Part shown: positions 48,880 through 58,815 of the stretch, piece by piece
Layout: every line of letters starts with the position of its first letter
How positions within the stretch are numbered: the stretch's first letter is position 1
DNA from: Mycobacterium angelicum
Lineage (GTDB): Bacteria; Actinomycetota; Actinomycetes; Mycobacteriales; Mycobacteriaceae
Direction of reading: 5' to 3'
Assembly: GCF_002086155.1 (NCBI RefSeq)
Contig: NZ_MVHE01000002.1
Coordinates: 186,001-250,000, forward strand
Length of the DNA: 64,000 bases
Translations under genes and position numbers: made by a program
The notes under the pieces: model-generated
Database searches by the model: none
Seen by the model: the letters and a program-made list of their open reading frames with translations, nothing else
Told to the model about the DNA's origin: nothing

Positions 48880-50098
48880 GCCGGCGCAATTGCGTCACAT
48901 GCTTGGGCGAAAGCTCCTCCAGACAGGTCACCCCGAGCAGGGCCATGGTCCGGATGACGCCGCTCTCCAGGATGTCAATGGCACGCTTGACGCCCGCTTC
49001 GCCGCCGGCCATCAGCCCGTACAGATAGGCCCGCCCGACCAGCGTGCAGCGTGCTCCCAGCGCGATCGCCGCGACGATGTCGGCGCCCGACATGATCCCG
49101 GTGTCGAGCAGAATCTCGGTGTCGCGGCCCAGTTCCCGGGCAACCGTCGGCAGCAGGTGGAAAGGCACCGGAGCCCGATCCAATTGGCGGCCACCGTGAT
49201 TGGACAACACGATCCCATCGACACCGCGGTCGACCACGGCGCGCGCGTCGTCGAGTGTCTGAATGCCCTTGACGACGAGCTTGCCCGGCCAGCGCGACTT
49301 GATCCAGGCCAGATCGTCGAAGGTGACGCCGGGATCGAACATGGTGTCCAAGTACTCACCGACGGTGCCCGACCAGCGATCCAGCGAAGCGAACGACAGC
49401 GGCTCGGTGGTCAGCAGATCGAACCACCACCGCGGGCGCGGCAGCGCGTCGAGCACAGTGCGCAGGGTGAGCGCCGGCGGGATCGACATCCCGTTGCGGA
49501 CATCGCGCAACCGCGACCCGGCAACCGGAACGTCCACGGTTACCAGCATGGTGTCGAATCCGGCATCGGCCGCGCGCTGCACCAATGCCATCGAACGGTC
49601 CCGGTCCCGCCACATGTAGAGCTGAAACCACTTGCGGCCCTGCGGAACAGCAGTGACGACGTCTTCGATCGAACAGGTGCCGAGGGTGGACAGCGAGAAC
49701 GGAATCCCGGCCGCGGCGGCGGCGCGGGCGCCGGCGATCTCTCCCTCGGTATGCATCAAGCGGGTGAATCCCGTCGGCGCGACCGCGAACGGCAACACGA
49801 CCGGCTGGCCGAGCACATTCCACCCCGCACACACATTTGTGACGTCACGCAGGATCGTCGGATGAAACTCGATGTCGCGGAAGGATTGTCGGGCCCGCTG
49901 CAGGGACAGTTCGTACTCTGCGGCGCCGTCGGTGTAGTCGAAGGCCGCCTTGGGGGTGCGGCGTTTGGCGATGCGCCGCAGATCCTCGATGGTCAGCGCG
50001 GCATCCAGGCGGCGTTTGACGCGATCGAACTCCGGCCGCTTGAACCCGATCAGCGGCGCGAGATCACCGATTCTGGGCACGCGCCGTTCAATCGTCAC
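48857..50098 (-). CDS. lldD2: L-lactate dehydrogenase (quinone), LldD2
   Basis: 413 residues, FMN-dependent alpha-hydroxy acid oxidase family. Oxidises L-lactate to pyruvate and passes electrons to the quinone pool, allowing growth on host lactate. Motifs: [33 protein letters not shown], the active-site [12 protein letters not shown] (catalytic His and Arg) and [21 protein letters not shown] 50098 gives the family N terminus; the upstream in-frame extension is antisense to the DUF1810 gene. The 3' end overlaps the small hypothetical gene on the other strand by 23 bases. Confidence 0.95.
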   Translation of the reverse strand: MTIERRVPRIGDLAPLIGFKRPEFDRVKRRLDAALTIEDLRRIAKRRTPKAAFDYTDGAAEYELSLQRARQSFRDIEFHPTILRDVTNVCAGWNVLGQPVVLPFAVAPTGFTRLMHTEGEIAGARAAAAAGIPFSLSTLGTCSIEDVVTAVPQGRKWFQLYMWRDRDRSMALVQRAADAGFDTMLVTVDVPVAGSRLRDVRNGMSIPPALTLRTVLDALPRPRWWFDLLTTEPLSFASLDRWSGTVGEYLDTMFDPGVTFDDLAWIKSRWPGKLVVKGIQTLDDARAVVDRGVDGIVLSNHGGRQLDRAPVPFHLLPTVARELGRDTEILLDTGIMSGADIVAAIALGARCTLVGRAYLYGLMAGGEAGVKRAIDILESGVIRTMALLGVTCLEELSPKHVTQLRRLTPLQQE

Positions 50099-50131
50099 CA
50101 ATTCATCTAACCAGTGTGCGAATGTGGTCCC

Positions 50132-50569
50132 ATGACCTCGGCAACCGACCCCTTCCGACTGCGCCGCTTCGTCGACGCGCAGGCGCCGGTCTATCGCACC
50201 GTGGTCGACGAGTTGCGCGCCGGACGCAAGCGCAGTCACTGGATGTGGTTCGTCTTCCCGCAGCTGCGCGGGCTGGGCAGCAGCCCAATGGCGGCCCAAT
50301 ATGGCATTTCGTCCCTGGATGAGGCCCGCGCCTACCTTGCCCATGAGGCGTTGGGGCCGCGATTGCACGAGTGCGCCCAGTTGGTCAACCAGGTGCATGG
50401 CCGCTCGATCGACGAGATCTTCGGCGCACCTGACGATCTGAAGCTGTGCTCGTCGATGACACTGTTCGCCCGGGCCACCGACGACAACGAGGATTTCGTC
50501 GCGGTGCTGAACAAGTACTACGGGGGCGGCGAGGACCGCCGAACCGTGGCCCGACTGGCCATCAAATAG
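50132..50569 (+). CDS. DUF1810 protein (Rv1873 family)
   Basis: 145 residues, identical in length to Rv1873, whose crystal structure is known but whose function is not. Conserved segments: [51 protein letters not shown] and [11 protein letters not shown]. The 3' end overlaps the convergent GH13 gene by eight bases. Confidence 0.93.
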   Translation: MTSATDPFRLRRFVDAQAPVYRTVVDELRAGRKRSHWMWFVFPQLRGLGSSPMAAQYGISSLDEARAYLAHEALGPRLHECAQLVNQVHGRSIDEIFGAPDDLKLCSSMTLFARATDDNEDFVAVLNKYYGGGEDRRTVARLAIK

Positions 50570-51809
50570 GTCGCAGGATCCGCCAGCCATGTGGTTCGAC
50601 GACCACCGAGTCGACGACCACCTGCGGCGGGGCCGATGATCCCGCCACCACCTCGACGCGCGCCGTGTCGAAGCGCAGCGGTTCATCGTCGATATTGAGT
50701 GCCACCAGCAGCGCGTCATCGCCGCAACTGGTTCGGTAGACGTAGTGCCGATTTTCCAGCCGCACCGCGACGGTCGATGCTTCGTGCAACCAGGGGTGAC
50801 GGCGACGCAGCCCGATCAGATACTGGTGCAACTCCCACACCTGAGCGCCGGTTTCATCCAATGGCACCGGGGGAGAGGCGAATTCGGGACGCACCGCGTC
50901 ATCGCCGCCGTACCGCTCTTCTTTGACGCCACGAAAGCCGAACTCGTCGCCGGCGTAGATGCTGGGCACCCCGCCGACCGTCAGTAGCAGCACCAGCGCG
51001 TGGGGCAGATGGTCGGGCCGCTGCAGCCGGCTCGCGATCCGGGTGACGTCATGGTTGCCGATGAAGGTCAGCGGCACAAAGCTGCCCAGGAATTCGTTGT
51101 GGCGTTGCAGCGCCCAGTCCAGCTCGAAGAAGTTGCCGTCGTTGAGGCTGCTCCAGATCGCCTTCCACAGCTCATACTGGGTGGCCGAGTCGAACCCGGC
51201 CGCATCGACCACGGCCGCGTAGTCGCCGTGGATGAGCTCACCGACGATCCACGCATCCGGATTCCGCTCGCGCACCCTGGGCAACACGGCAGACCAGAAT
51301 CGTTGCGGCACAATGTAAGCCGCGTCCAACCGCCAGCCATCGGCACCGCGCTGCAGCCAGTGCGCCATGACGTCGACGACGTAGTCGACGACCTCGGGAT
51401 TGTCATGGTTCAGGGTACGCAGCTCGGAGTGGCCTTCGAATGTGTCGCCGCTAAACCAGGCGGCCGGACACGCAAACTCCACGCCGACGTGATTGAACAC
51501 GCCGTCGAGCATGACCCGCAGCCCCCGGCGGTGCGCCTGGCTCACGAACTCGTCGAAATCGTTGTCGTCACCGAGCCGCGGATCGATGCGGTAGTGGTCG
51601 GTGGTGTCGTAACCGTGTGTGTGCGAGGCGAAGATCGGCCCCAGCGCAATCCCCGAAGCACCCAGCGCGATGGCGTGGTCCAGCCAGTCGACGAGGCGCC
51701 GCAGCCGGTGTTCGCCCGGACCGGGCGGGTGATCGGCGGGAAAGGCCCCGACGAAGCCGAGGGGATAGACCTGCCACCAGATCACGTGCGCAACCCATGA
51801 TCGACTCAA
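50562..51809 (-). CDS. Alpha-amylase family (GH13) glycoside hydrolase
   Basis: 415 residues, a compact GH13 enzyme. Conserved regions: DGVFNHVG (I), GWRLDAAY (II, nucleophile Asp), VGELIHGD (III, acid/base Glu) and IGNHDVTR (IV, transition-state Asp). A small C-terminal beta domain follows. No signal peptide, so it acts in the cytosol, perhaps on glycogen-derived or methylglucose-type oligosaccharides; specificity cannot be read. M. tuberculosis has no such gene here, as I recall. Confidence 0.93.
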   Translation of the reverse strand: MSRSWVAHVIWWQVYPLGFVGAFPADHPPGPGEHRLRRLVDWLDHAIALGASGIALGPIFASHTHGYDTTDHYRIDPRLGDDNDFDEFVSQAHRRGLRVMLDGVFNHVGVEFACPAAWFSGDTFEGHSELRTLNHDNPEVVDYVVDVMAHWLQRGADGWRLDAAYIVPQRFWSAVLPRVRERNPDAWIVGELIHGDYAAVVDAAGFDSATQYELWKAIWSSLNDGNFFELDWALQRHNEFLGSFVPLTFIGNHDVTRIASRLQRPDHLPHALVLLLTVGGVPSIYAGDEFGFRGVKEERYGGDDAVRPEFASPPVPLDETGAQVWELHQYLIGLRRRHPWLHEASTVAVRLENRHYVYRTSCGDDALLVALNIDDEPLRFDTARVEVVAGSSAPPQVVVDSVVVEPHGWRILRPI

Positions 51810-51857
51810 CCGCCGCGCACCTCCGGTGAATGTAAGTTCATGCCTTATGGAGCCCCT

Positions 51858-52580
51858 ATGGAAAAGGTAATCGCACTATTGCGGCGTGCCGAACCGGACG
51901 ACCAGTGGTGCGCCCGACAGCGGGGCCCGGTCGCCGACGCCCTGTTGGAGCTCAGCGTCCCCGGCCTGTCGGTCAATGTTCGCGACGCCGCGGTGCGCCA
52001 CTCCCTGATGACGTTGACGACCCTGGATCCGCCGGTGGCCGCGGTGGTGAGCCTGTGGACCCAGCAATGCTATGGCGAACCGATGACGGCAGCGCTGGAT
52101 CTGCTCGCCGCCGAATGCGAGCGCTTCGCCGCCTACCTGGTTACCGAGTCCGTCCCACTGCCCGGTCCGATTCCCGAATATGGTTCTCGCACACCGGGTT
52201 TAGCCAATATCGCATTGCTGCGCCGGCCCGCGGACCTGGACCAGTCGACCTGGCTGGACCGGTGGCAGCGTGATCACACCCCGGTGGCCATCGAGACGCA
52301 GTCGACGTTCGGCTACACCCAGAATTGGGTGGTTCGGGCGCTCACCGCGGGCGCGCCGGGAATCGCGGCCATCGTCGAAGAGTTGTTTCCTGCGGAAGCG
52401 ATCACCGATCTCAAAGCCTTCTTCGGTGCCGCCGACGACGACGACCTGCAGCACCGGCTCGGCCGGATGGTCGCCAGCACAACTGCATTCGGTGCCAACG
52501 AAAACATCGACACCGTCCCAACCAGCCGCTACGTGTTCAAGACACCTTTTCAGCCGAGCGAGGACCCCGATGAGGACTAG
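51858..52580 (+). CDS. EthD-like conserved protein (Rv1874 family)
   Basis: 240 residues. The C-terminal half carries an EthD/dimeric alpha-beta barrel-like motif (DLDQSTWLDRWQRDHTPVAIETQ) used in small-molecule binding proteins. No catalytic assignment. ATG 51858 with GGAG upstream is preferred over ATG 51840. Three bases separate it from the next gene, so the two are coexpressed. Confidence 0.85.
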   Translation: MEKVIALLRRAEPDDQWCARQRGPVADALLELSVPGLSVNVRDAAVRHSLMTLTTLDPPVAAVVSLWTQQCYGEPMTAALDLLAAECERFAAYLVTESVPLPGPIPEYGSRTPGLANIALLRRPADLDQSTWLDRWQRDHTPVAIETQSTFGYTQNWVVRALTAGAPGIAAIVEELFPAEAITDLKAFFGAADDDDLQHRLGRMVASTTAFGANENIDTVPTSRYVFKTPFQPSEDPDED

Positions 52581-52583
52581 CAC

Positions 52584-53027
52584 ATGACAACTCTCCACGA
52601 CGCCGTGGCGCTGGCCGCGGGCGAAAGTGGCCTGGCGGTGGTGTCCACGGTTCGCGCCGACGGAACCGTGCAGGCGTCGCTGGTCAATGTCGGTCTGTTG
52701 CCGCACCCGGCCGGGGGAGAGCCGGTCCTCGGCTTCACCACCTACGGCAAGGTCAAGCTCGCCAATTTGCGGGCGCGCCCCCAACTGGCCGTCACTTTCC
52801 GCAAGGGCTGGCAATGGGCGACGGCCGAGGGGCGCGCCGAGCTGGTCGGCCCCGACGACGAACAGTCCTGGCTGGCCGACGGCGACCAGTTGCGGCTGTT
52901 GCTGCGTAGGGTTTTCACCGCGGCGGGCGGTACGCACGACAACTGGGACGAGTACGACCGGGTGATGGCCGCCGAACGGCGTGCCGTCGTGCTGATCACG
53001 CCAACCCGCGTCTACAGCAACGGCTGA
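52584..53027 (+). CDS. PNPOx-like split-barrel protein (Rv1875 family)
   Basis: 147 residues. Flavin or F420-binding split barrel: GLAVVSTVRADGTVQASLVNVG, KVKLANLRARPQLAVTFRKGWQW. Mycobacterial relatives bind F420 and reduce small molecules; the substrate is unknown. It follows the EthD-like gene and precedes an enoyl-CoA hydratase gene by 21 bases. Confidence 0.9.
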   Translation: MTTLHDAVALAAGESGLAVVSTVRADGTVQASLVNVGLLPHPAGGEPVLGFTTYGKVKLANLRARPQLAVTFRKGWQWATAEGRAELVGPDDEQSWLADGDQLRLLLRRVFTAAGGTHDNWDEYDRVMAAERRAVVLITPTRVYSNG

Positions 53028-53048
53028 CAAGCGGGTTAGGCTGCAGCC

Positions 53049-53804
53049 GTGACGCTGCTGATCGACGACGAGAACCGCGTACGCACCCTCACCCTTAACC
53101 GGCCCGAGGCGTTGAACGCCTTCAACGAAGCCCTCTACGACGCCACCGCTGAGGCGCTGTTGGATGCCGCCGGCGATCCAGAGGTCGCCGTGGTACTGCT
53201 CACCGGGACCGGCCGCGGCTTCAGTGCCGGCACCGATCTGGCCGAGATGCAGGCCCGCATCACCGACCCCGACTTCACCCCGGGCAGGTACGGCTTCCCC
53301 GGCTTCATCGACGCGCTGAGCGGTTTCCCCAAACCGCTGATCTGCGCGGTGAACGGCGTCGGGGTCGGCATCGGGGCCACCATCCTCGGTTATGCCGATC
53401 TGGCGTTCATGTCCTCGACCGCGCGGCTGAAATGCCCGTTCACCAGCTTGGGCGTGGCGCCCGAAGCGGCATCGTCGTATCTGCTGCCGCAGCTGGTGGG
53501 GCGTCAGAACGCGGCCTGGTTGCTGATGTCCTCGGAATGGGTCGATGCCCAGGAAGCGTTGCGGATGGGCCTGGTGTGGCGGGTATGCGATCCCGACACG
53601 CTACTGCCTGAGGCTCGCCGGCACGCCGAAATCCTTGCCACTCGGCCGATTTCGAGCCTGATGGCCGTCAAGCACACGATGGTCGAACCGATCCGTCCGG
53701 AGATCGCCGCCGCGACCGCGCGGGAGAACGCGCATTTCGCAGAGTTGATGGGCGCGCAGGCCAACGCCGCGGCGTTGGCGGAATTCAGCGAACGGCGCCG
53801 CTAA
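53049..53804 (+). CDS. Enoyl-CoA hydratase/isomerase family protein
   Basis: 251 residues, GTG start. Crotonase fold: LNRPEALNAFNEALY, the oxyanion-hole segments GRGFSAGTDLAEM and NGVGVGIGATILGYAD, and SLGVAPEAASSYLLPQLVG with a single candidate catalytic Glu. One Glu rather than two fits an isomerase or a hydratase variant. Acts on acyl-CoA, probably in fatty acid degradation. Confidence 0.93.
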   Translation: MTLLIDDENRVRTLTLNRPEALNAFNEALYDATAEALLDAAGDPEVAVVLLTGTGRGFSAGTDLAEMQARITDPDFTPGRYGFPGFIDALSGFPKPLICAVNGVGVGIGATILGYADLAFMSSTARLKCPFTSLGVAPEAASSYLLPQLVGRQNAAWLLMSSEWVDAQEALRMGLVWRVCDPDTLLPEARRHAEILATRPISSLMAVKHTMVEPIRPEIAAATARENAHFAELMGAQANAAALAEFSERRR

Positions 53805-53812
53805 CGCGGAAT

Positions 53813-53995
53813 CTAACCAGCCGGAGCGGGTTCGAGCTGAGAAGCCGCCAGGATGGCCCGCAGGGTGCGACGGCAGCGCCCACAGTCACCACCGGCCCCG
53901 CAGGCAGCGGCGATCTCCTTCGATGTTGACGCGCCCCGCGCCACTACATCGCACACGGTCTGGTTGGTGGCGCCCACACACAAGCACACGTACAT
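53813..53995 (-). CDS. bfd: Bacterioferritin-associated ferredoxin
   Basis: 60 residues. Four Cys in the Bfd pattern: CLC at residues 4-6 and CGRC after GAGGD, which bind a [2Fe-2S] cluster. Bfd delivers electrons to bacterioferritin to release stored iron. It is divergent from bfrA with two IdeR boxes between them, so both genes probably respond to iron. It converges on the enoyl-CoA hydratase gene. Confidence 0.93.
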   Translation of the reverse strand: MYVCLCVGATNQTVCDVVARGASTSKEIAAACGAGGDCGRCRRTLRAILAASQLEPAPAG

Positions 53996-54046
53996 CAGTG
54001 GTCTCCCACCACAGGCACGCGCATCGCCACATTCACAGGCCGCATA

Positions 54047-54089
54047 TTAGTGGAGTCTAACCTAAGTTGGTTAGCGGAGTCTAACCTAA
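54047..54089. promoter_or_regulatory. Two IdeR iron boxes between bfd and bfrA
   Basis: TTAGTGGAGTCTAACCTAA (54047-54065) and TTAGCGGAGTCTAACCTAA (54071-54089) each match most positions of the 19-base IdeR consensus. They are spaced 24 bases apart. In M. tuberculosis tandem IdeR boxes upstream of bfrA mediate activation by iron-loaded IdeR. Here they could also control bfd. Confidence 0.9.
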
Positions 54090-54184
54090 GTTAACGACCC
54101 GGGGCCTGACCTTCACCAGAGCGTGACGCGCCGCAGCGCCCAACAAACTCGCGCTGACGCCCAATCGCTGCACTAGATTAAGAC

Positions 54185-54202
54185 CGGCACCTAAAGGTGC
54201 CG
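54185..54202 (+). other. Perfect hairpin in the bfrA leader
   Basis: CGGCACC and GGTGCCG around a TAAA loop, about 80 bases before the bfrA start. It may shape or stabilise the leader that MrsI targets. No terminator-like T run follows. Confidence 0.45.
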
Positions 54203-54282
54203 CTACAGCTGCGCATGGTGTGCTCCAGCCCAGCCCACCTGCTGCGGTTTAACGTGCCAGCCTTCACACCGTAGGAGTGCTC

Positions 54283-54762
54283 ATGCAAGGTGATCCGGAC
54301 GTTTTGCGCCTACTCAACGAACAACTGACCAGCGAGCTCACCGCAATCAACCAGTATTTTCTGCATTCCAAGATGCAGGACAACTGGGGCTTCACCGAAC
54401 TGGCCGAGCACACCCGCGCCGAATCCTTCGACGAAATGCGGCACGCCGAAGCAATCACCGACCGCATCTTGTTGCTCGACGGGCTGCCCAACTACCAGCG
54501 CATCTTCTCGTTACGCATCGGCCAGACACTGCGCGAGCAGTTCGAGGCCGATCTGGCGATCGAATACGAGGTGCTGGAGCGCCTCAAGCCGGGAATCATC
54601 ATGTGCCGCGAGAAGCAGGACAGCACCAGCGCGATCCTGCTGGAGAAGATCGTGGCCGACGAGGAATCACACGTCGACTACCTGGAGACCCAGCTGGAGC
54701 TGATGGACAAGCTGGGCGAGGAGCTGTACTCGGCGCAGTGCGTCTCGCGTCCGCCGAGCTGA
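54283..54762 (+). CDS. bfrA: Bacterioferritin BfrA
   Basis: 159 residues, same length as M. tuberculosis BfrA. Four-helix bundle forming a 24-mer with haem and a ferroxidase centre. Ferroxidase ligands are in LTSELTAINQYFLHSKM, SFDEMRHAE, and DEESHVDYLETQ; a haem Met is in the ESFDEMRHAE region. It stores iron as ferric mineral. AGGAG (54273-54277) lies before ATG 54283. Control is predicted by IdeR (boxes at 54047-54089) and by sRNA MrsI. Confidence 0.97.
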   Translation: MQGDPDVLRLLNEQLTSELTAINQYFLHSKMQDNWGFTELAEHTRAESFDEMRHAEAITDRILLLDGLPNYQRIFSLRIGQTLREQFEADLAIEYEVLERLKPGIIMCREKQDSTSAILLEKIVADEESHVDYLETQLELMDKLGEELYSAQCVSRPPS

Positions 54763-54845
54763 CGCCGGCCGCCGGCAGTTAAAATCCGGCCGGACGGGGT
54801 AACCCAAGGCACCCGATAGCATCGGACGCCGATGGGAAGGCAGCG

Positions 54846-56924
54846 ATGACACGCCCGGGACCAGCGGTCGCTCCAGCTACCTCCGCGGAATTGGCGCCCA
54901 GCGCCCGCATCAGCCCACAACGGCGCAACTTCATCTTCGTCGCGATCCTGCTCGGCATGCTGCTCGCGGCGCTGGACCAGACGATCGTCGCCACCGCCCT
55001 GCCGACCATCGTCGCCGACCTCGGCGACGCCGGCCGTCAGTCGTGGGTGGTCACCAGCTACCTACTGGCGTCGACGATCGTCACCGCGCTGGTCGGCAAA
55101 CTCGGCGACCTGTTCGGACGTAAGCGGGTGTTCCAGGCGGCGATCGTGTTCTTCGTCGCCGGGTCGGTGCTGTGCGGGCTGGCCCAGTCGATGGCCATGC
55201 TGGTCGGCGCCCGGGCACTGCAAGGCATCGGCGGCGGCGGCATCACGGTGACGGCGAGCGCGCTGATCGGCGAGGTCGTCCCGCTTCGGGAGCGGGGCCG
55301 CTATCAGGGGATTCTGGGTGCGGTGTTCGGCGTCACCACGGTGGTCGGCCCGCTGCTGGGCGGCTACTTCACCGATTACCTCACCTGGCGCTGGGCGTTC
55401 TGGATCAACCTCCCGGTCTCGGTGCTGGTGATTTTCGTGGCGGCCGCCGCGATTCCGGCGGTGACGGCGTCCAGCAAGCCGGTGATCGACTATGCGGGCA
55501 TCGTGTTCATCGGTCTCGGCGCGACCGGCCTGACCCTGGCCACCAGCTGGGGCGGCACCCTGTACCCGTGGGGATCGGCGACGATCATCGGCCTTTTCGT
55601 CGCAGCAGCGGCGGCACTGTGCGTATTCGTGTGGGCGGAAAAGCGTGCCGCCGAACCGATTTTGCCCATCCGGCTGTTCGGCGGCCCGGTATTCACCGTC
55701 TGCTGTGCGCTTTCGTTTGTGGTGGGTTTCGCGATGCTGGGCGCGATGACGTTCCTGCCGACCTACATGCAGTACGTGGACGGCGTTTCGGCCACTACGT
55801 CGGGCCTGCGCACACTCCCGATGGTGGTGGGCATGCTGATCACCTCGACCGGCAGCGGCTCCCTGGTCGGCCGCACCGGCCGGTACAAGATCTTCCCGGT
55901 AACCGGCACGGCCTTGATGGGCATCGCGTTCCTGTTGATGTCGCGGATGGACGTGTCCACTTCGGCGCTGCTGCAATCGCTGTACCTGTTCATCCTGGGC
56001 GCCGGTATCGGCCTGTCCATGCAGGTGCTGGTGCTCATCGTGCAGAACACCTCGAATTTCGAGGACCTCGGTGTGGCGACCTCGGGTGTGACGTTCTTCC
56101 GCACGATCGGAAGTTCGTTCGGCGCGGCGATCTTCGGTTCGCTGTTCGGCAACTTCCTCGACGAGAGATTGGGGCGTGCGCTGGCGGCCAGCGGCGCGCC
56201 GCCGGACGCGGTCAGCTCCCCGGGGGCCTTGCACCGGCAGCCCGCGGCCGTGGCGGCGCCGATCGTGCAGGCCTATGCCGAGTCGCTGACCCAGGTGTTC
56301 CTGTGGGCCGCCCCGGTCGCCGCGGTCGGGTTCGTGCTGGCGCTGTTTCTGCGCGAGGTCCCGCTGCGCGACATCCACAACAGCGCGGTCGACCTCGGCG
56401 ACGGGTTCGGCATGCCGAGCACCGACACACCGGAGCGACTGCTGGAAAACGCCATCATGCGCATGTTGCGCGGCGATCCGGGTGTGCGCCTGCGCAGCAT
56501 CGCCCTGCGCCCCGATTGTCAGCTCGACGTCGCCGGCCTGTGGGGGCTGTTGCGCATCAACCGCTACGGACAGTTCTTCGGCACGGCCCGGCTCACCGAT
56601 ATCGGCGACCATCTGCGGGTGCCGTTCGAAGTCCTCGAACCCACCTTTGCCCGGTTGGTCGCCGGCGGCTACGCGGTGCGTGACGGCGACGAGATGTGGC
56701 TGACGCCGACGGGGGTCCAACAGGTCAACTACGTGTACTCGCTGTTGTTGGGATGGATCGTCGACAAGTTGTCCCGCTCGGCCAGTTCCGCGGGTCGGCC
56801 GGATCGCCACGAGGTCGAAGCCGCCTTGCAGCGCGTCGCGTATCGTGTTCTGACTCAACGTGATTGGCACGACGAACGCCCGACATTGACCGCGCCGCGA
56901 GCGGCCGTAGCCCAGCACAGCTAG
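54846..56924 (+). CDS. DHA2-type MFS efflux protein with C-terminal helix-turn-helix-like domain
   Basis: 692 residues, Rv1877 counterpart. The first about 510 residues form a 14-helix drug:H+ antiporter with LDQTIVATALPTIVADLG, GKLGDLFGRKRVFQ and GAVFGVTTVVGPLLGG (motif C). A hydrophilic C-terminal region of about 180 residues follows. Part of it (INRYGQFFGTARLTDIGDHLRVPFEVLEPTFARLVAGGYAV, read in pieces) resembles a winged helix. Rv1877 has been linked to drug efflux. GGGAAGG precedes the ATG. Confidence 0.9.
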   Translation: MTRPGPAVAPATSAELAPSARISPQRRNFIFVAILLGMLLAALDQTIVATALPTIVADLGDAGRQSWVVTSYLLASTIVTALVGKLGDLFGRKRVFQAAIVFFVAGSVLCGLAQSMAMLVGARALQGIGGGGITVTASALIGEVVPLRERGRYQGILGAVFGVTTVVGPLLGGYFTDYLTWRWAFWINLPVSVLVIFVAAAAIPAVTASSKPVIDYAGIVFIGLGATGLTLATSWGGTLYPWGSATIIGLFVAAAAALCVFVWAEKRAAEPILPIRLFGGPVFTVCCALSFVVGFAMLGAMTFLPTYMQYVDGVSATTSGLRTLPMVVGMLITSTGSGSLVGRTGRYKIFPVTGTALMGIAFLLMSRMDVSTSALLQSLYLFILGAGIGLSMQVLVLIVQNTSNFEDLGVATSGVTFFRTIGSSFGAAIFGSLFGNFLDERLGRALAASGAPPDAVSSPGALHRQPAAVAAPIVQAYAESLTQVFLWAAPVAAVGFVLALFLREVPLRDIHNSAVDLGDGFGMPSTDTPERLLENAIMRMLRGDPGVRLRSIALRPDCQLDVAGLWGLLRINRYGQFFGTARLTDIGDHLRVPFEVLEPTFARLVAGGYAVRDGDEMWLTPTGVQQVNYVYSLLLGWIVDKLSRSASSAGRPDRHEVEAALQRVAYRVLTQRDWHDERPTLTAPRAAVAQHS

Positions 56925-56954
56925 CGACGTTCCGCCGGGGCGTACCATCACGCC

Positions 56955-57449
56955 ATGAGCCGAATCGGAACATTCGCCGACGACGACGTCTACGGCTGGG
57001 TCATGAAATCCCCGGACCTAGGCGGGGCGATCGCCAACTTCAGTCAGATGGTCTACACCAAAAATCGGCTGCCACTGCGCACCCGCGAGCTGGCGCGGGC
57101 GGTGATCGCCGACGCCAACGAATGCATCGTTTGCGCCAACACCCGTGACGCCGACGGACCCGCCGCCGGCGTCGACGAAGAGCTGTATGAGCACGCCACG
57201 CAGTGGCGCACCTGGCCCGGCTACAGCGAACAGGAGCGGCTGGCAGCCGAATTCGCTTACCGGTTCGCCACCGAGCACACCGCCCTGCGCGACGACGAAG
57301 ACTTCTGGAGCCGGTGCAGCGCGCAGTTCTCCGAGGAATTGCTCGCAGACCTTGCGCTGTCCTGCGCCCTGTGGGTAGGCATGGGCCGGGTGTTGCGCAC
57401 CCTTGATATCGGCCAGGCCTGCAAGCTGACGCTGCCCAGCCGCGCATAG
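56955..57449 (+). CDS. Carboxymuconolactone decarboxylase/AhpD-like protein
   Basis: 164 residues. The AhpD-type redox motif is present as ANECIVCANTRDA (CxxC, with the upstream Glu), inside the CMD fold. Likely a peroxidase-like or thiol redox enzyme; substrate unknown. It lies just upstream of the glnA3 unit on the same strand, 14 bases away, so it may be part of that operon. Confidence 0.87.
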   Translation: MSRIGTFADDDVYGWVMKSPDLGGAIANFSQMVYTKNRLPLRTRELARAVIADANECIVCANTRDADGPAAGVDEELYEHATQWRTWPGYSEQERLAAEFAYRFATEHTALRDDEDFWSRCSAQFSEELLADLALSCALWVGMGRVLRTLDIGQACKLTLPSRA

Positions 57450-57463
57450 ACGCCAGAGAGGCC

Positions 57464-58815
57464 GTGACCGTCACACCGCTTGCCGCCGCGGCAATCGCCC
57501 AATTGGAGGCAGCGGGCGTCGACACCGTAATCGGAACCGTCATGAACCCCGCCGGGCTCACGCACGCAAAGCCGTGCCGATCCGCCGGACCAACACGTTC
57601 GCCGATCCCGGTCTGGGGGCCAGTCCTTCTTGGCACGCGTTTGCCATCGATCAGACCGGTATCGCTTTCACCGAGGAAATCGGGGTGGTCGGGGATCAGC
57701 GGGTGCGGATCGATCTGTCGGCGTTGCGCATCATCGGCGACGGGCTGGCGTGGGCGCCTGCGGCATTCTTCCAACAAGACGGCTCACCGGTAGCCATGTG
57801 CGGACGCGGCACCCTAGGGCGCGTCGAGGCCGTGCTCGCCGAGGCCGGGATCGACGCGATGATCGGCCACGAGGTCGAATTTGTGCTGGTCGGTCCCGAC
57901 GGGGGCAGGCTGCCCTCGACGCTGTGGGCACAGTACGGCCTGGCCGGTGTGCTCGAGCATGAGGCATTCATCCGCGACGTGATTACCTCGGCCGCGACCG
58001 CCGGCGTTGCGATCGAGCAGTTTCACCCCGAGTACGGTGCCAACCAATTTGAGCTCTCGTTGGCTCCGCTGGCACCGTTGGCCGCAGCCGACCAACTGGT
58101 CCTGACCCGGCTCATCGTCGGTCGCGCCGCGCGCCGTCACGGACTACGTGTCAGCCTGTCACCGGCGCCGTTCGCTGGCGATGTCGGATCCGGTGCCCAC
58201 CAGCACATTTCATTGACCACCCCGGACGGCCCGCTGTTCTCCGGCGGCACCGGTCCCGCTGGCATGACACCGGCCGGAGCGTCGGCGGTGGCGGGATTGC
58301 TCAGGGGACTTCCGGAAGCGCAGGGCATCTTGTGCGGATCCGTCGTGTCAGGTTTGCGCATGCAGCCTGGCAACTGGGCCGGGGCCTATGTGTGCTGGGG
58401 CACCGAAAACCGGGAAGCGGCAGTGCGTTTCATCCCTGCCAGCCCAGCAAATCCGCATGGGGCCAATGTTGAAGTAAAAGTGATCGACCCGTCGGCAAAC
58501 CCGTACTACGCGTCGGCCACCATCCTGGGGCTCGCTCTCGACGGAATCAGGACCGAAGCGGCGTTGCCGCCGGAAACGACGAAAGATCCGGGACGGCTTT
58601 CCGAGGACGACCTGGCTCGAGCCGGCATCATGTGTCTGTCGGAGTCGCAAATCAAAGCAATTTCCACACTTGGCAATTCAAAGCTCTTGCGCGAGATACT
58701 CGGTGACCCAGTTGTCGACATGGTCGTCGCGGTCCGCCGTCTAGAGCATGACCGCTACAACGAATTCGGTCCCGACCACTTGACTGACCAGTTCCGGATG
58801 GCCTGGAGCCTGTGA
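57464..58815 (+). pseudogene. glnA3: GlnA3-type glutamine synthetase-like ligase, single-base frameshift
   Basis: The N-terminal 36 residues are in one frame (starting VTVTPLAAAAIAQLEAAGVD, with GAGAGG before GTG 57464) and the rest in another (from VPIRRTNTFADPGLG at 57574). At 57569-57576 the sequence AAG CC GTG appears where M. tuberculosis GlnA3 has AAG ACC GTG, one base missing. The remainder is intact: GHEVEF, GANQFELSLAP, GSGAHQH and NPYYASATILG. GlnA3 proteins of actinobacteria glutamylate polyamines rather than make glutamine. Reinitiation at GTG 57574 would give a 413-residue protein lacking the first strand. The frameshift may be real or a sequence error. Confidence 0.85.

Noticed and set aside
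55062..56951. 629-codon minus-strand frame opposite the MFS gene
   Set aside because: Antisense shadow rich in Arg, His and Gln; no domain visible.
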